From Alphaproteobacteria bacterium (GTDB lineage: Bacteria > Pseudomonadota > Alphaproteobacteria > Reyranellales > Reyranellaceae): a DNA stretch of 64,000 nt. Location: NCBI GenBank assembly GCA_016869975.1, contig VGCZ01000023.1, forward strand, positions 22,428 to 86,427, given 5' to 3'. The translations under genes and the position numbers were made by a program. Each line of letters opens with the position of its first letter. The first letter of the stretch is position 1. Below, in pieces: positions 17,678 to 26,983 of the stretch. The notes beneath the pieces are model-generated. The model worked only from the letters and a program-made list of their open reading frames with translations, ran no database searches and was not told where the DNA came from.

Positions 17678-18940
17678 CTAGGCGCGCAGGCGAGCCGCGA
17701 TCGAGTCGTAGGTCTCCAGGCCCTCGACCGGCCCCAGGGCGCAGACGCTGGGCTTGCCGGCCAGCAACCGGCGGGCGACCCGTCGCACCGCGGCGCGATC
17801 GACCGCTTCGATGCGCGCCACGGTCTCGGTATAGGGAATCACGCGGTCGTAGGTCAGCAGGTGGCGCGCCGCCTGCTCGCAGCGCGCATGGGTGGACTCC
17901 AGCGCCATCAGCACGCCGGCCTTGAGCTGGGCGCGGGCGCGCGCGATCTCGCTCTCTTGCAGCGTGTCGGCCACCGACACGAACTCGGCGCAGACCATCG
18001 GCACCAGCTCGGCGAGGCTTTCGGCGCCGGTGCCGGCGTAGATGCCGAACAGCCCGCCATCGCGATAGGACGAGGTGAAGGAGGAGATGCTGTAGACCAA
18101 CCCGCGCTCCTCGCGGATGCGCTGGAACAGGCGCGAGGACATACCGCCGCCGAACAAGGTCGAGAACACCGCCGCCGCGTGGTGGTCCGCGTCGAGATAG
18201 GAAAGCCCCTTGGTGCCGATCAGCAGATGCACCTGCTCGAGATCGTCCTCGTCGCGCCGCTCGCCGCCTTCGTAGCGCGCCGGCACGGGCGCCGCGGCGT
18301 CGCCGGATTTCAGCACGCGCGCGAAGGCTTTCGCCGCCAGCTCGACGAAACGCTCGTGCTCGATCGCGCCGGCGGCCGACAGCACCATGCGCCCGCCGTG
18401 ATAGCGGGCGCGCAGCCAGGCGAAGAGATCCTCGCGCGAGATCGACGTCACCGTCTCCTCGGTGCCCAGCACCGGCCGACCCAGAGGCTGGCCGGGGAAC
18501 GCAACCTCCTGGAAGCGGTCGAAGATGATGTCGTCGGGCGTGTCGAGCGCCTGGCCGATCTCCTGCAGGATCACGCCGCGCTCTCGGCTCATCTCCTCCT
18601 CGACGAAGGTCGAGTCGAGCAGGATATCGGCGATCAGATCGACCGCCAGCGCCACGTCCTCCTTGAGGATCGTGGCGTGGTAAGCGGTGGTCTCGCGCCC
18701 GGTATAGGCGTTGAGGCTGCCACCAACGGTCTCGATCTCCTCGGCGATGCCACGCGCGGTGCGCCGCCGCGTGCCCTTGAACGCCATGTGCTCGAGCATG
18801 TGCGCGAGGCCATTGCGCTCCCCGCTCTCGTGCCGCGCGCCGGCGGCGATCCACACGCCCAGCGCAACGGTCTCGACCGAGGCCATCGTGTCGGTGACGA
18901 CGCGCAATCCGTTGTCGAGGGTGGTGACGCGGATGCTCAT
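17678..18940 (-). CDS. M16 family zinc metallopeptidase (processing-peptidase-like)
   Basis: 420 residues. The inverted zinc motif HxxEH is seen in GLAHMLEHMAFKGT, with the distal Glu in EIETVGGSLNAYTGRETT. The C-terminal half carries the FGGGMSSRLFQRIREERGLVYS segment (read as two parts) typical of the substrate-binding half of mitochondrial processing peptidase homologues. It is likely a cytoplasmic or periplasmic peptide-degrading enzyme. The start overlaps the thrC stop by 4 nt, so the two are coupled. Confidence 0.93.
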   Translation of the reverse strand: MSIRVTTLDNGLRVVTDTMASVETVALGVWIAAGARHESGERNGLAHMLEHMAFKGTRRRTARGIAEEIETVGGSLNAYTGRETTAYHATILKEDVALAVDLIADILLDSTFVEEEMSRERGVILQEIGQALDTPDDIIFDRFQEVAFPGQPLGRPVLGTEETVTSISREDLFAWLRARYHGGRMVLSAAGAIEHERFVELAAKAFARVLKSGDAAAPVPARYEGGERRDEDDLEQVHLLIGTKGLSYLDADHHAAAVFSTLFGGGMSSRLFQRIREERGLVYSISSFTSSYRDGGLFGIYAGTGAESLAELVPMVCAEFVSVADTLQESEIARARAQLKAGVLMALESTHARCEQAARHLLTYDRVIPYTETVARIEAVDRAAVRRVARRLLAGKPSVCALGPVEGLETYDSIAARLRA

Positions 18941-20358
18941 CGCGGCGCCGGCGTGGTGTCCATCAGCTGCTGCAACGCCCTGAGATCGTTGCCCAGCACC
19001 GTGCAGCGCTCCGGCCGCTTGTAGAGATCGGCCATGCGCTCCGGCAGCTCCGGCCGCTTGCCGACGGCTTTTTCGACCGCGTCGGGGAACTTCGCGGGAT
19101 GCGCAGTGCCCAGCACGACCATGGGCGTCGACGGATCGCCCCGCTTCTGGCGCGCCACCGCGTAACCCACCGCGGTGTGCGGATCGAGCAACTCGCCGGT
19201 GTCGCGGTACGCCTCGGCGATGACGCGCAGTGTGCCGCTGTCGTCGAGCCGGCCGGCGTCGAAGATACCGCGCGCGCGCAGCAACTGCGCGGCGCTGGCG
19301 CGCATCGTGCCGGTCGAGCGGAACGCCGCCATCACCTTGGCCAGCGCGCGCCCGTCGCGATCGAACAGGTCGAACAGCAGTCGTTCGAAATTGCTCGACA
19401 CCTGGATGTCCATGCTGGGCGACAGGGTCGCCTCGACGGCGGCCATGGTCTGCGCGCCGCTCTCGATGAAGCGCGCCAGGATGTCGTTGGTGTTGGTGGC
19501 GATGATCAGCCGGCCGATCGGCGCGCCCATCTGCTTCGCCGCGTAGGCCGCGTAGATGTTGCCGAAATTGCCGGTCGGCACGCAGAACGACACCGGCCGC
19601 TCGGCCGAGCCCAGCCGCGCGGCGGCCGCGGTGTAGTAGACGATCTGCGCCATCACACGCGCCCAGTTGATCGAGTTCACCGCGGTCAGGTGATGATGGT
19701 CGCGGAAGGCGAGGTCGTTGAAGCAGGCCTTGGCAAGGTCCTGGCAGTCGTCGAAGGTTCCGTCGATGGCGACGTTGTGCACGTTGGGCGCCAGCACCGT
19801 GGTCATCTGCCGGCGCTGCACCTCGGATGTGCGGCCCCTGGGATGCAGCATGAAGATGTCGACGCGCCGGCTGCCGCGCACCGCCTCAATCGCCGCCGAA
19901 CCGGTATCGCCCGAGGTCGCGCCGATGATGCGCGCGCGCTTGCCCGAGCGGCTCAGGATCTCCTCGAGCATGCGGCCGAGCAGCTGCAGCGCGACGTCCT
20001 TGAAGGCAAGTGTCGGGCCGTGGAACAGCTCCATCAGGTATAGATTATCGACCGCCAGCTTCTTGAGCGGCACCACCTCGGGATGATCGAAGGTGGCGTA
20101 GGCTTCGCGCGAGAGGCGCAGCAGCTCCTCGGCCGAGAAGGCGTTGCCGACGAAGGGCGCGATGACGCGCGCGGCCATGTCGGCGTAGGGCATCGTGCGG
20201 TAGGCCGCGAGGTCCTCGGCGCTGAAGGTCGGCCAGCTCTCGGGCAGGTACAGGCCGCCGTCGCGCGCCAGGCCGGAGAGCATCACCTCCTCGAAGGTGA
20301 GCCGCTCGGCCATGTTCTGCGAGCCGCCGCGCGTGCTGATGTAGCGAATATCGGACAT
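18937..20358 (-). CDS. thrC: Threonine synthase
   Basis: 473 residues, PLP fold type II. It converts O-phosphohomoserine to L-threonine. Visible are MSDIRYISTRGG at the start, the PLP lysine in HGPTLAFKDVALQ, GATSGDTGSAAIEA, SINWARVMAQIVYY, the phosphate loop VPTGNFGNI and VSSNFERLLFDL. The ATG at 20358 begins the conserved N-terminus; a 16-residue in-frame extension is unlikely. It heads the thrC / M16 / GNAT operon. Confidence 0.97.
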   Translation of the reverse strand: MSDIRYISTRGGSQNMAERLTFEEVMLSGLARDGGLYLPESWPTFSAEDLAAYRTMPYADMAARVIAPFVGNAFSAEELLRLSREAYATFDHPEVVPLKKLAVDNLYLMELFHGPTLAFKDVALQLLGRMLEEILSRSGKRARIIGATSGDTGSAAIEAVRGSRRVDIFMLHPRGRTSEVQRRQMTTVLAPNVHNVAIDGTFDDCQDLAKACFNDLAFRDHHHLTAVNSINWARVMAQIVYYTAAAARLGSAERPVSFCVPTGNFGNIYAAYAAKQMGAPIGRLIIATNTNDILARFIESGAQTMAAVEATLSPSMDIQVSSNFERLLFDLFDRDGRALAKVMAAFRSTGTMRASAAQLLRARGIFDAGRLDDSGTLRVIAEAYRDTGELLDPHTAVGYAVARQKRGDPSTPMVVLGTAHPAKFPDAVEKAVGKRPELPERMADLYKRPERCTVLGNDLRALQQLMDTTPAPR

Positions 20359-20402
20359 GAGGGCGCGGACCATAACGGCGGAGGAAGTGGCGGGCAAGGT
20401 GG

Positions 20403-21041
20403 TCAATCCCGACGGAAAACCACGACGCTCCAGTGCACGTCAGGCACGCCGAACAATCCCGCCCGCCGGCCGCGATGGATGGTGCTAAGCCCGCATGCCT
20501 CAGCCAGGGCGGCGGTCTCCTCGATCGACACATCGAACATGCGCCGCCCCTCGGGCACGGGCCCGTGCCGCAACCGTATGGGCATGACGCCACCAGGCGC
20601 CAACAGGCCAGCCACACGTGGCATTGCGCGCCCCCGTTGCTCCAGGTCGAGGTGCATCCACACCGCCGTCAGCATCACCACGTCGTAGTGCAGGCCCAGC
20701 GCATGCAAGACGTCCAGATCGGGCAATGAATCGTCAATCCAGGTGATGGCCGACGCACCGTGCAGGCGCTGGCCGTGCGCGCGCAGTTCCGGCGTCGGCT
20801 CGACGGCAGTGACGGTGTGGCCCATGGCGGCCAGCGCGGCGGCGTCGCGCCCGGTGCCAGCGCCGATATCGATCACGCGACCCGGCGTCGTCGGCAGTAG
20901 GTGGACAACGTCGCCATTGACCTCGGCGAAGCTGACACTCTCGTAGGATCGAACCAGCGCGTCGGCCGTCTCGCCATAGCCCTCGGTGCCGCTGACCCGG
21001 CGCGGCGGTTCAATCGGCGGCACGGTCAAGGCAGGCGGCAT
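20403..21041 (-). CDS. Class I SAM-dependent methyltransferase
   Basis: 212 residues. SAM motif I is VIDIGAGTGRDAAALAAMGH with the acidic residue in TAVEPT; motif IV-like DVVMLTAVWMHL follows. Substrate unknown; the WMHL and LLAPGGVMPI segments fit the methyltransferase-11/25 groups acting on small molecules. Its start lies inside the DUF1272 gene, a 32-bp overlap, implying translational coupling. It ends 44 nt before thrC on the same strand. Confidence 0.82.
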   Translation of the reverse strand: MPPALTVPPIEPPRRVSGTEGYGETADALVRSYESVSFAEVNGDVVHLLPTTPGRVIDIGAGTGRDAAALAAMGHTVTAVEPTPELRAHGQRLHGASAITWIDDSLPDLDVLHALGLHYDVVMLTAVWMHLDLEQRGRAMPRVAGLLAPGGVMPIRLRHGPVPEGRRMFDVSIEETAALAEACGLSTIHRGRRAGLFGVPDVHWSVVVFRRD

Positions 21042-21267
21042 GGTCCTTCTTCACTCGCTTGGTCGAGGCGGGGAAGCGGCCGAGTCTATCGGCCGGCCGC
21101 GTCGGGCGCTTCACCAGATCGCCACCGCAATTCGGGCAACGCCCGCCCAAGCGCTTCTCGGCGCAAGCGACGCAGAAGGTACACTCGAAGGTGCAGATCA
21201 GCGCGTCGGGGGCGCCGTTGGGCAGGTCCTTGTCGCAGCACTCGCAGTTCGGTCGCAGGTCGAGCAT
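21010..21267 (-). CDS. DUF1272 small zinc-ribbon protein
   Basis: 85 residues. The start MLDLRPNCECCDKDLP and the later FECTFCVACAEKRLGGRCPNCGGDL match the DUF1272 family, with eight or nine cysteines arranged as CxxC pairs that probably bind zinc. Function unknown. A 13-residue upstream extension is rejected because the family begins at MLDLRP. It overlaps the downstream methyltransferase by 32 bp. Confidence 0.88.
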   Translation of the reverse strand: MLDLRPNCECCDKDLPNGAPDALICTFECTFCVACAEKRLGGRCPNCGGDLVKRPTRPADRLGRFPASTKRVKKDHAACLDRAAD

Positions 21268-21423
21268 CGTGGTCTCCGGATCGTCGTGGCCCGCACCGTA
21301 ACGCAATCGGGCGACCTCGGCGATTTTCCGCCTCTATGACTGTCGTCACTGGCGAGATTCGATAGCTGCCTCAAGCCATTAGGCGCCGCCCGAGGCCTCC
21401 GAGCGCCGTGGCTCCTGGTCCAC

Positions 21424-22923
21424 CTACTGGAGGTACCGTGCCCTCAAATGCGCCTTGAACGCCGCCGTGCCCAGCGGCGCGCCGGTGGCCTGTTCGAGCA
21501 GCGCGTCGGTCGACAGCAGCGAGCCCTGGCTGTGCACGGTCTCGCGCAGCCAGTGATAGAGCGGCGCGAAATCGCCGCGCGCCAGGCCGGGCTCGATGCC
21601 GGGATCGGCGGCGCGGGCGGCGGCGAAGAGCTGCGCCGCCGCCAGCGCGCCCAGGGTGTAGGTCGGGAAGTAGCCCCAGCCGCCATCGGGCCAGTGGATG
21701 TCCTGCAGGCAACCCAAGGTATCTGTCGGCGGCCGCACGCCCAGCGACTTTTCCATGCCCTCGTTCCAGGCGCCGGGCAGGTCGGCGAGCTTCAGCTCGC
21801 CGTCGATCATCGCGCGCTCCAGCCGGTAGCGCAGGATGACGTGCAGCGGATAAGTGACTTCGTCGGCGTCGACGCGGATGAAGCCCGGCTTCACCACGGT
21901 GTAGACGCGATGGACGTTGTCGGCGCCCCAGGCCGCGCCCGTGCCGCCAAAGGCCGCCGCCATGCGTGGTGCCGCGAAGTCGATGAACGCGCGACCGCGA
22001 CAGGCCTGCATCTCCAGCAGCAGCGACTGCGATTCGTGGATCGCCATGCCGCGCGCACTGCCGACCGGCTGGTGCCGCCAGTGAGGCGGCAGGCCTGCCT
22101 CGTACATCGCGTGCCCGGTCTCGTGCAGCACGCCCATCAGGGCGCGGGCGAAATCGGTCTCGTCGTAGCGCGTGGTGATGCGCACGTCGTCGGGCGTGCC
22201 GCCGGTGAAGGGATGCGCCGAGACGTCAAGCCGGCCCTTGGCGAAATCGAAGCCGACCGCCTTCATCAACTCCAGCCCAAGCGCGCGCTGCGTCTCGATC
22301 GGGAAAGGGCCTTTTAGCGGCAGCGGTGCCGGCCGCGACGCCTGGTGCTCCAGCACCTCCCCCAGCAGAGGCGGCAAGAAGCCTTCGAGATCGGCGAACA
22401 GCCGATCGATGCGCGTGGTGCGGCCATCGGGCTCGTACTCGTCGAGCAGCGCCTCGTAGACCGAGCAGCCGAGCTTCGCCGCCTTGGCCTGCCCCGCCTC
22501 GCGCGTCACGTCGAGCACCGCCTGCAGGTGCGGCAGCAGCGCGGCGTAGTCGTTCCTCGCCTTGGCCTCGCGCCACGCCATCTCGGCGCGCGAGATCGCG
22601 CGCGTGCGGCGCTCGACGAGATCGGATGTCAGCGCCGTGCTGTGCACCCAGGCCCGGCGCATCTCCCTGAGGTTGGCGAGCTGCCAGGCGTCGAGATCCG
22701 CGGTCCGCTGCTCGGCCGAGGCCAGCAGGTCACCGACCTCGGGTGCCGAAATCAGTTCGTGCGCGATCACACCCAAGGTCGCCGACTGCTCGGCGCGATC
22801 CTCGGCGCTGCCTGTGGGCATCATCACCGAGCGGTCCCAGCCGAGAATCGCCTGCGCGCCGCCGATCAGCGACAGTCGTCGGAAGCGTGCTTCGAGCTGC
22901 GTGTAGGAATTGCTGACGCTCAT
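21424..22923 (-). CDS. M32 family carboxypeptidase (Taq type)
   Basis: 499 residues, the family length. The zinc motif is HETGH (LHETGHAMYEAGLP), a known variant of HEXXH, with the downstream Glu in IHESQSLLLEMQ. Other family segments are AILGWDRSVMMP at the N-terminus, the DVRITTRYDE stretch and GYFPTYTLGALAAAQ near the C-terminus. It is a cytoplasmic enzyme removing C-terminal residues from peptides, with broad specificity. About 115 nt of unremarkable sequence separates it from the DUF1272 gene. Confidence 0.95.
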   Translation of the reverse strand: MSVSNSYTQLEARFRRLSLIGGAQAILGWDRSVMMPTGSAEDRAEQSATLGVIAHELISAPEVGDLLASAEQRTADLDAWQLANLREMRRAWVHSTALTSDLVERRTRAISRAEMAWREAKARNDYAALLPHLQAVLDVTREAGQAKAAKLGCSVYEALLDEYEPDGRTTRIDRLFADLEGFLPPLLGEVLEHQASRPAPLPLKGPFPIETQRALGLELMKAVGFDFAKGRLDVSAHPFTGGTPDDVRITTRYDETDFARALMGVLHETGHAMYEAGLPPHWRHQPVGSARGMAIHESQSLLLEMQACRGRAFIDFAAPRMAAAFGGTGAAWGADNVHRVYTVVKPGFIRVDADEVTYPLHVILRYRLERAMIDGELKLADLPGAWNEGMEKSLGVRPPTDTLGCLQDIHWPDGGWGYFPTYTLGALAAAQLFAAARAADPGIEPGLARGDFAPLYHWLRETVHSQGSLLSTDALLEQATGAPLGTAAFKAHLRARYLQ

Positions 22924-22984
22924 CGGTCCATTCGCGGATGGGAGTGGTGCGTCACTCCTTGTATCCGCATGAACGGGGCGGGCG

Positions 22985-24013
22985 CTACTGGGTCAGCGCC
23001 TGGTCGAAGAAGGCCGGCAGCTCGACCGCCAGCCGGGCGAGCAGCGCCGCCCGGTCGAATCCCGGTGGATCGGCCGCCGCGTCGCCATCGGCGGTCTGGA
23101 TCGGCGTGGCAGGGCGATCCATGAAGGCGAAATGCCAGGCGTTGGCGATCGGGTGGAACGCCGCACCGGGTACGGTCCGCGCGATCCACTCGGCGTGGAA
23201 GCGCGGCACCAGCCAGCGGTCGAGCGCGGCGGCGTAGACCGCCACCGGCGTCTTGATGCCGGCCAGCGACGCCGCGGTGAACATCACGCCCAGCGGCGCC
23301 ATGGCGACGACGGCGCGGACCCGCGGATCAGTCGCCGGTGGCAGCAATAATTCCGCCGATGGTGCCTGGTCGGTCCGCGCCATCGCGCAGAGGATCGGAT
23401 CGTCGGCGCGATTCGCCCGGCAGTGATCGGCCATGCGCGACAGGTCGACCTGGCCGCCCGCCAACGCGACCGCGGTGTAGCCGCCTGCAGAATGCCCGAG
23501 CACGCCGATGCGCGGACCTGCCGCATCCGCAGCGATGCGGTCCTTCCAGTCGGGATCGGCGAGCAGCGCGTCGATCACCCGCGACACCTGGCGCGGCCGT
23601 TCGCGGAAGAAGGCGCCCGGCGATTTCTCAAACAGCGAACGATCCTGCCAGTTGTCGCCGGGATGGCGCAGGGCGGCGACCAGGTAGCCGTGGCGCGCCA
23701 GCGCCTCGGCGAGGCTGCTATGGGCCAACTCGGAGCCGCCCGTGCCGTGGCTCAAGATGATCAGGCCCCTGACCCGCGCTTCCGGCGGCGCCTGGATCGC
23801 TGCCCGGACGGTGAAAGGCCCCATGGCGATCGACCGCGCCGGCGCCTGGGTCGGGTAGGACAGCGCGACGGTAATCGGCTCGGAAGCGGCCGCCGATGCC
23901 GGGACCGTGTAGGTGCGCCACCCCGGTTCGCTGGCCGTAGCCACCGTCGACAGCAATCCGCAGCCCATCAGCAGGAAGGTGGAGCATTGCGCCCGGAGCG
24001 TCGCATAGGTCAT
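22985..24013 (-). CDS. Exported alpha/beta hydrolase (dienelactone hydrolase / PAF-acetylhydrolase-like)
   Basis: 342 residues. An N-terminal hydrophobic signal ends near VATAS. A Cys in LLMGC could be a non-standard lipobox. The nucleophile is the Ser in VLGHSAGGYTAV, the oxyanion strand is LIILSHGTGG, and a likely catalytic His is in NAWHFAFMD. It is a serine esterase of unknown substrate, probably periplasmic. A GAGGAGG 5 nt before the ATG fixes the start. It is divergent from the LytTR gene with a 74-nt gap. Confidence 0.82.
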   Translation of the reverse strand: MTYATLRAQCSTFLLMGCGLLSTVATASEPGWRTYTVPASAAASEPITVALSYPTQAPARSIAMGPFTVRAAIQAPPEARVRGLIILSHGTGGSELAHSSLAEALARHGYLVAALRHPGDNWQDRSLFEKSPGAFFRERPRQVSRVIDALLADPDWKDRIAADAAGPRIGVLGHSAGGYTAVALAGGQVDLSRMADHCRANRADDPILCAMARTDQAPSAELLLPPATDPRVRAVVAMAPLGVMFTAASLAGIKTPVAVYAAALDRWLVPRFHAEWIARTVPGAAFHPIANAWHFAFMDRPATPIQTADGDAAADPPGFDRAALLARLAVELPAFFDQALTQ

Positions 24014-24087
24014 GAAAGCCTCCTCGAAGGACGAACCTAGGGCCTGCTACAATGTCTTCCTGCCCCCGGGCCACGCTCCCTTCGTGA

Positions 24088-24876
24088 ATGGCAGCGGAAA
24101 CTTCGCCAATGACCATCGCCGACTTCCCGCTTCGCGACTTGCCGACCGTCTGGCGGCGCCAGGGCATGCTCCTGCTGCCGCTGGCGGTGGCGCTCCTGCT
24201 CGCCGCGGTGGGCGCCTTCGGCTCCTACACCAGCATGGGCCTGCCGCTGCGTCTGCTGCATTTCGCGACCGTCGGTCTGCTGGTCGGCGCCTTGGCCACT
24301 GCCCTGTCGGTTGCCGCGCAGCGCTATCTGTTCGCCGGCGCCCTGCCGTTCTGGGCCGTTCTCGCCATCGCCGCGGTGACGGCGCCGCCGGGCGGATGGA
24401 TCGTTCAGGAGTTGTTGAGCGCATGGGCGCCGCGAGCCTTGCGGCACGTGTCCTACCCGGAACTCACGGCGCAGGTACTTCTCGTCAACCTGCTGATCGG
24501 CACCGCCGCCTGGTGGATGCGTCGGCTGTCCGCGCCAACCGTCATCCCAGCCGCGCCTTCGGCGTCGGCCGAGCCCGATCTTCTGCGGTCGAAGCTGCCG
24601 TTCGCGCTGCGCGGCGCCGCCATCCTGTCGCTGAGCGCCGAGGATCACTATGTGCGCGTGCGCACGGATCGCGGCCAGGCTTTGGTCCTGATGAACCTCA
24701 CCGACGCGGCGACGGCGCTCGGGCCGCACGCCGGTGTGCGCATCCATCGCTCGCACTGGGTGACGCATGACATCGCGCGTGGCGCGACGCGACAGGCCGG
24801 CCGCCTCGTCGTACGGCTCGCCGACGACACCGTGCTGCCGGTCAGCCGCGCCGGACAGAAATCGCTGCGCGGCTAA
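24088..24876 (+). CDS. Membrane-bound LytTR-type DNA-binding protein
   Basis: 262 residues. The N-terminal ~150 residues hold four hydrophobic helices (for example LLLPLAVALLLAAVGAFG). The C-terminal ~90 residues form a LytTR domain with the hallmark ILSLSAEDHYVRVRTDRG and a VRIHRSHWV segment. Such proteins bind DNA directly from the membrane; no kinase is adjacent. ATG at 24088 or 24109 could start it; the second has a GGA-containing site upstream. Its TAA overlaps the convergent surf1 TAG by two bases. Confidence 0.85.
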   Translation: MAAETSPMTIADFPLRDLPTVWRRQGMLLLPLAVALLLAAVGAFGSYTSMGLPLRLLHFATVGLLVGALATALSVAAQRYLFAGALPFWAVLAIAAVTAPPGGWIVQELLSAWAPRALRHVSYPELTAQVLLVNLLIGTAAWWMRRLSAPTVIPAAPSASAEPDLLRSKLPFALRGAAILSLSAEDHYVRVRTDRGQALVLMNLTDAATALGPHAGVRIHRSHWVTHDIARGATRQAGRLVVRLADDTVLPVSRAGQKSLRG

Positions 24877-25634
24877 CCGCGCTCCGGGACCGGCGACGGC
24901 GTGGGGCGACCGCGACGCCAGTGGTAGGCGACGTAGACGCCGACCAGGCTCAGCGCCAGCAGGAACCAGGTGATCGAATACTGCAGGTGATCGTTGGGCA
25001 GGTTCACCCGGGTCTGGCCACCGATCGGAAAGCCGCCAGGGTTGGGCGCGGCGTCGGCGGCGACGAACCACGCATCGGCCTTCAGCGCCGGCGCCTCGGC
25101 CAGCCCCGCCGTGCGGCGCATGGTGGCGACATCCATGGTCAGCCAGACATTGCGCTCGGGCTTGTTCTCGGGAACGAACCAGTTCTGCAGGCCGGCCTCG
25201 CTCAGCCGCACAACGCCCTCGACGGTGACGACGCCCGGCACCTGCCCGGCCACACGTCGCGCCGGATCCTTCAGCCGCTCGGGGATCCAGCCGCGGTTGA
25301 ACAGCACGATCTCGCCCGACTCCAAACGCAGCGGCGTGACAATCTGCAGCCCAACATTGCGGTTCAGGCTGCGCGCCAGAAGGTGCAGCTCCTTGTCGTG
25401 CAGGAAGGTGCCGGTGAGCCGGACCTTGCGGTACTCGGCCGCCTTGGGATCGGCGCCGACGCCGGCGACGTCGAGCGGTGCCATGGTCATGCGGCTCTGC
25501 AGGCGCGCGATCAAATCGTTCTTCCACTCCATGCGCTGCAGCTGCCAGGCGCCGAGCCCGAGCATCATCAGGAAGGCCGGCACGCTGAAGACGGTAGGCC
25601 AGAAGGACGGCTTGAAATGTCGCATGATGCTCAT
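24873..25634 (-). CDS. SURF1 family cytochrome c oxidase assembly protein
   Basis: 253 residues. Two transmembrane helices flank a periplasmic domain: FWPTVFSVPAFLMMLGLGAWQL at the N-terminus (read as two parts) and YSITWFLLALSLVGVYVAYH at the C-terminus. LNRNVGLQIVTPL and LFNRGWIP are typical family segments. SURF1 helps insert heme a into oxidase subunit I. The ATG overlaps the DUF983 stop by 4 nt. It is the last gene of the cytochrome oxidase cluster. Confidence 0.92.
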   Translation of the reverse strand: MSIMRHFKPSFWPTVFSVPAFLMMLGLGAWQLQRMEWKNDLIARLQSRMTMAPLDVAGVGADPKAAEYRKVRLTGTFLHDKELHLLARSLNRNVGLQIVTPLRLESGEIVLFNRGWIPERLKDPARRVAGQVPGVVTVEGVVRLSEAGLQNWFVPENKPERNVWLTMDVATMRRTAGLAEAPALKADAWFVAADAAPNPGGFPIGGQTRVNLPNDHLQYSITWFLLALSLVGVYVAYHWRRGRPTPSPVPERG

Positions 25635-26005
25635 GTAGGGCCATCCTCGCCCGCCGTCGAGCGTTGGCGGTGCTGCTGCGCCACTAGGACGCCCTTGATC
25701 AGCCGCAGCGGCAGGATGGTGAGCGCGATCACCAGCGGCGTCCAAAGCGCGAGATGAACCCAGACCGGCGGCGCGAAGCGGAACTCGACCCACAGCACCA
25801 GGCCCATCATCACCGCGCCCAGGCCGAGGATCACGAACACCGCCGGGCCATCGCCGGCGTCGTGACCGCGCAGGTCGAGGCCGCAATCGGCACAGGCGTC
25901 GCGGATCTTCAAAAGGCCGTCGAACAGCCTTCCCTTGCCGCAACGCGGACAGCGTCCGACGAGACCGGTCGAAAACGGCGACAGAGGCGGCCAGTCGGAT
26001 GACAT
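25631..26005 (-). CDS. DUF983 family membrane protein
   Basis: 124 residues. A cysteine ribbon (GRCPRCGKGRLF, then DACADCGLDL) is followed by two transmembrane helices (VFVILGLGAVMMGLVLWV and VIALTILPL). The family is conserved in alphaproteobacterial cox clusters between subunit III and surf1, so a role in oxidase biogenesis is likely but unproven. An in-frame upstream extension to 26146 reads through the terminator hairpin and is rejected. Confidence 0.88.
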   Translation of the reverse strand: MSSDWPPLSPFSTGLVGRCPRCGKGRLFDGLLKIRDACADCGLDLRGHDAGDGPAVFVILGLGAVMMGLVLWVEFRFAPPVWVHLALWTPLVIALTILPLRLIKGVLVAQQHRQRSTAGEDGPT

Positions 26006-26058
26006 GCGTCCCTCTCGCTCATTCTTCCTTCCCCCGGAGGGATGAAGGTTGAAATGAA

Positions 26059-26086
26059 ACGACGCCGGCCTCGCGGCCGGCGTCGT
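26059..26086 (-). terminator. Hairpin after ctaE
   Basis: A perfect 12-bp stem (26059-26070 with 26075-26086) and TCGC loop lie 24 nt past the ctaE stop. On the minus strand it is followed by TTTCATTTC, a weak U-tract. It probably reduces transcription into DUF983-surf1. Confidence 0.65.
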
Positions 26087-26109
26087 CGCGCTATCGATGA
26101 CGGCGCGGG

Positions 26110-26982
26110 TCAGTGCGCCGCCGGGATGGCCTTGCCCAGGCCCCACCAGTAGATGGCGAAGAACAGGAAGATCCAGACCACGTCGACGAAGTGCCAGTAC
26201 CAGGCGGCCGCTTCGAAGCCGAAATGCTGTTCGGGCTTAAAGTGGTTGGCCATGGCGCGGAACAGGCAGACAGTCAGGAAGATCGTGCCGACCAGCACGT
26301 GGAAGCCGTGGAAGCCGGTCGCCAGGTAGAAGGTCGAGGAGTAGATGCCCTCGCGGAAGCCGAAGGCGGCGTGGGCGTACTCGTAGGCCTGCACGGCGGT
26401 GAAGAACACGCCGAGCAACACGGTGAGCAGCAGGCCGCGCACCGCGCTCTTCTGGTCGCCTTCGAGGATCGCGTGGTGCGCCCAGGTCACCGTTGTGCCC
26501 GAAAGCAGCAGGATCAGCGTGTTGATCAGCGGCAGGTCGAACGGGTCGAAGGGCGACACGCCCTTGGGCGGCCAGATGCCGCCGGTGGCCTCGGTGCGTC
26601 CCGGCATGTTCGCGGCGCCGGGGAACAGCGAGGCATCGAAGAAGGCCCAGAAGAACGCCAGGAAGAAGAACACTTCCGAGGCGATGAACAGGATCATGCC
26701 ATAGCGCAGGCCGAGCTGAACCACCGGCGTGTGGTGGATGCGCGATTCCTGGATCACGTCCTTCCACCAGTACCACATGGTGATGAAGACCAGCAGCAGG
26801 CCGGGCGCGACCTTCCAGGCGCCCATCGCCTTCACCGTCGGCGCCAAGCCCGCGCCCAGCATCGTGGGATGCATGAACAGGACGCCGCCAAAGGCGAGCA
26901 CGATTCCGGCGAACGCGCCGATCAAGGGCCAGATGCTGGGATCGACCAGATGATACGGATGCTTCTGGGCTGCTGCGGCCAT
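26110..26982 (-). CDS. ctaE: Cytochrome c oxidase subunit III
   Basis: 290 residues, seven transmembrane helices. Family signatures are HPYHLVDPSIWPL, WWKDVIQES, EVFFFLAFFWAFFDASLFPG, TTVTWAHHAI and GFHGFHVLVGTIFL, ending WHFVDVVWIFLFFAIYWWG. It is a structural subunit of the aa3-type proton-pumping oxidase. The ATG lies one base after the ctaG stop; a GTG three codons upstream is an alternative. Confidence 0.97.
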   Translation of the reverse strand: MAAAAQKHPYHLVDPSIWPLIGAFAGIVLAFGGVLFMHPTMLGAGLAPTVKAMGAWKVAPGLLLVFITMWYWWKDVIQESRIHHTPVVQLGLRYGMILFIASEVFFFLAFFWAFFDASLFPGAANMPGRTEATGGIWPPKGVSPFDPFDLPLINTLILLLSGTTVTWAHHAILEGDQKSAVRGLLLTVLLGVFFTAVQAYEYAHAAFGFREGIYSSTFYLATGFHGFHVLVGTIFLTVCLFRAMANHFKPEQHFGFEAAAWYWHFVDVVWIFLFFAIYWWGLGKAIPAAH

Positions 26983-26983
26983 C

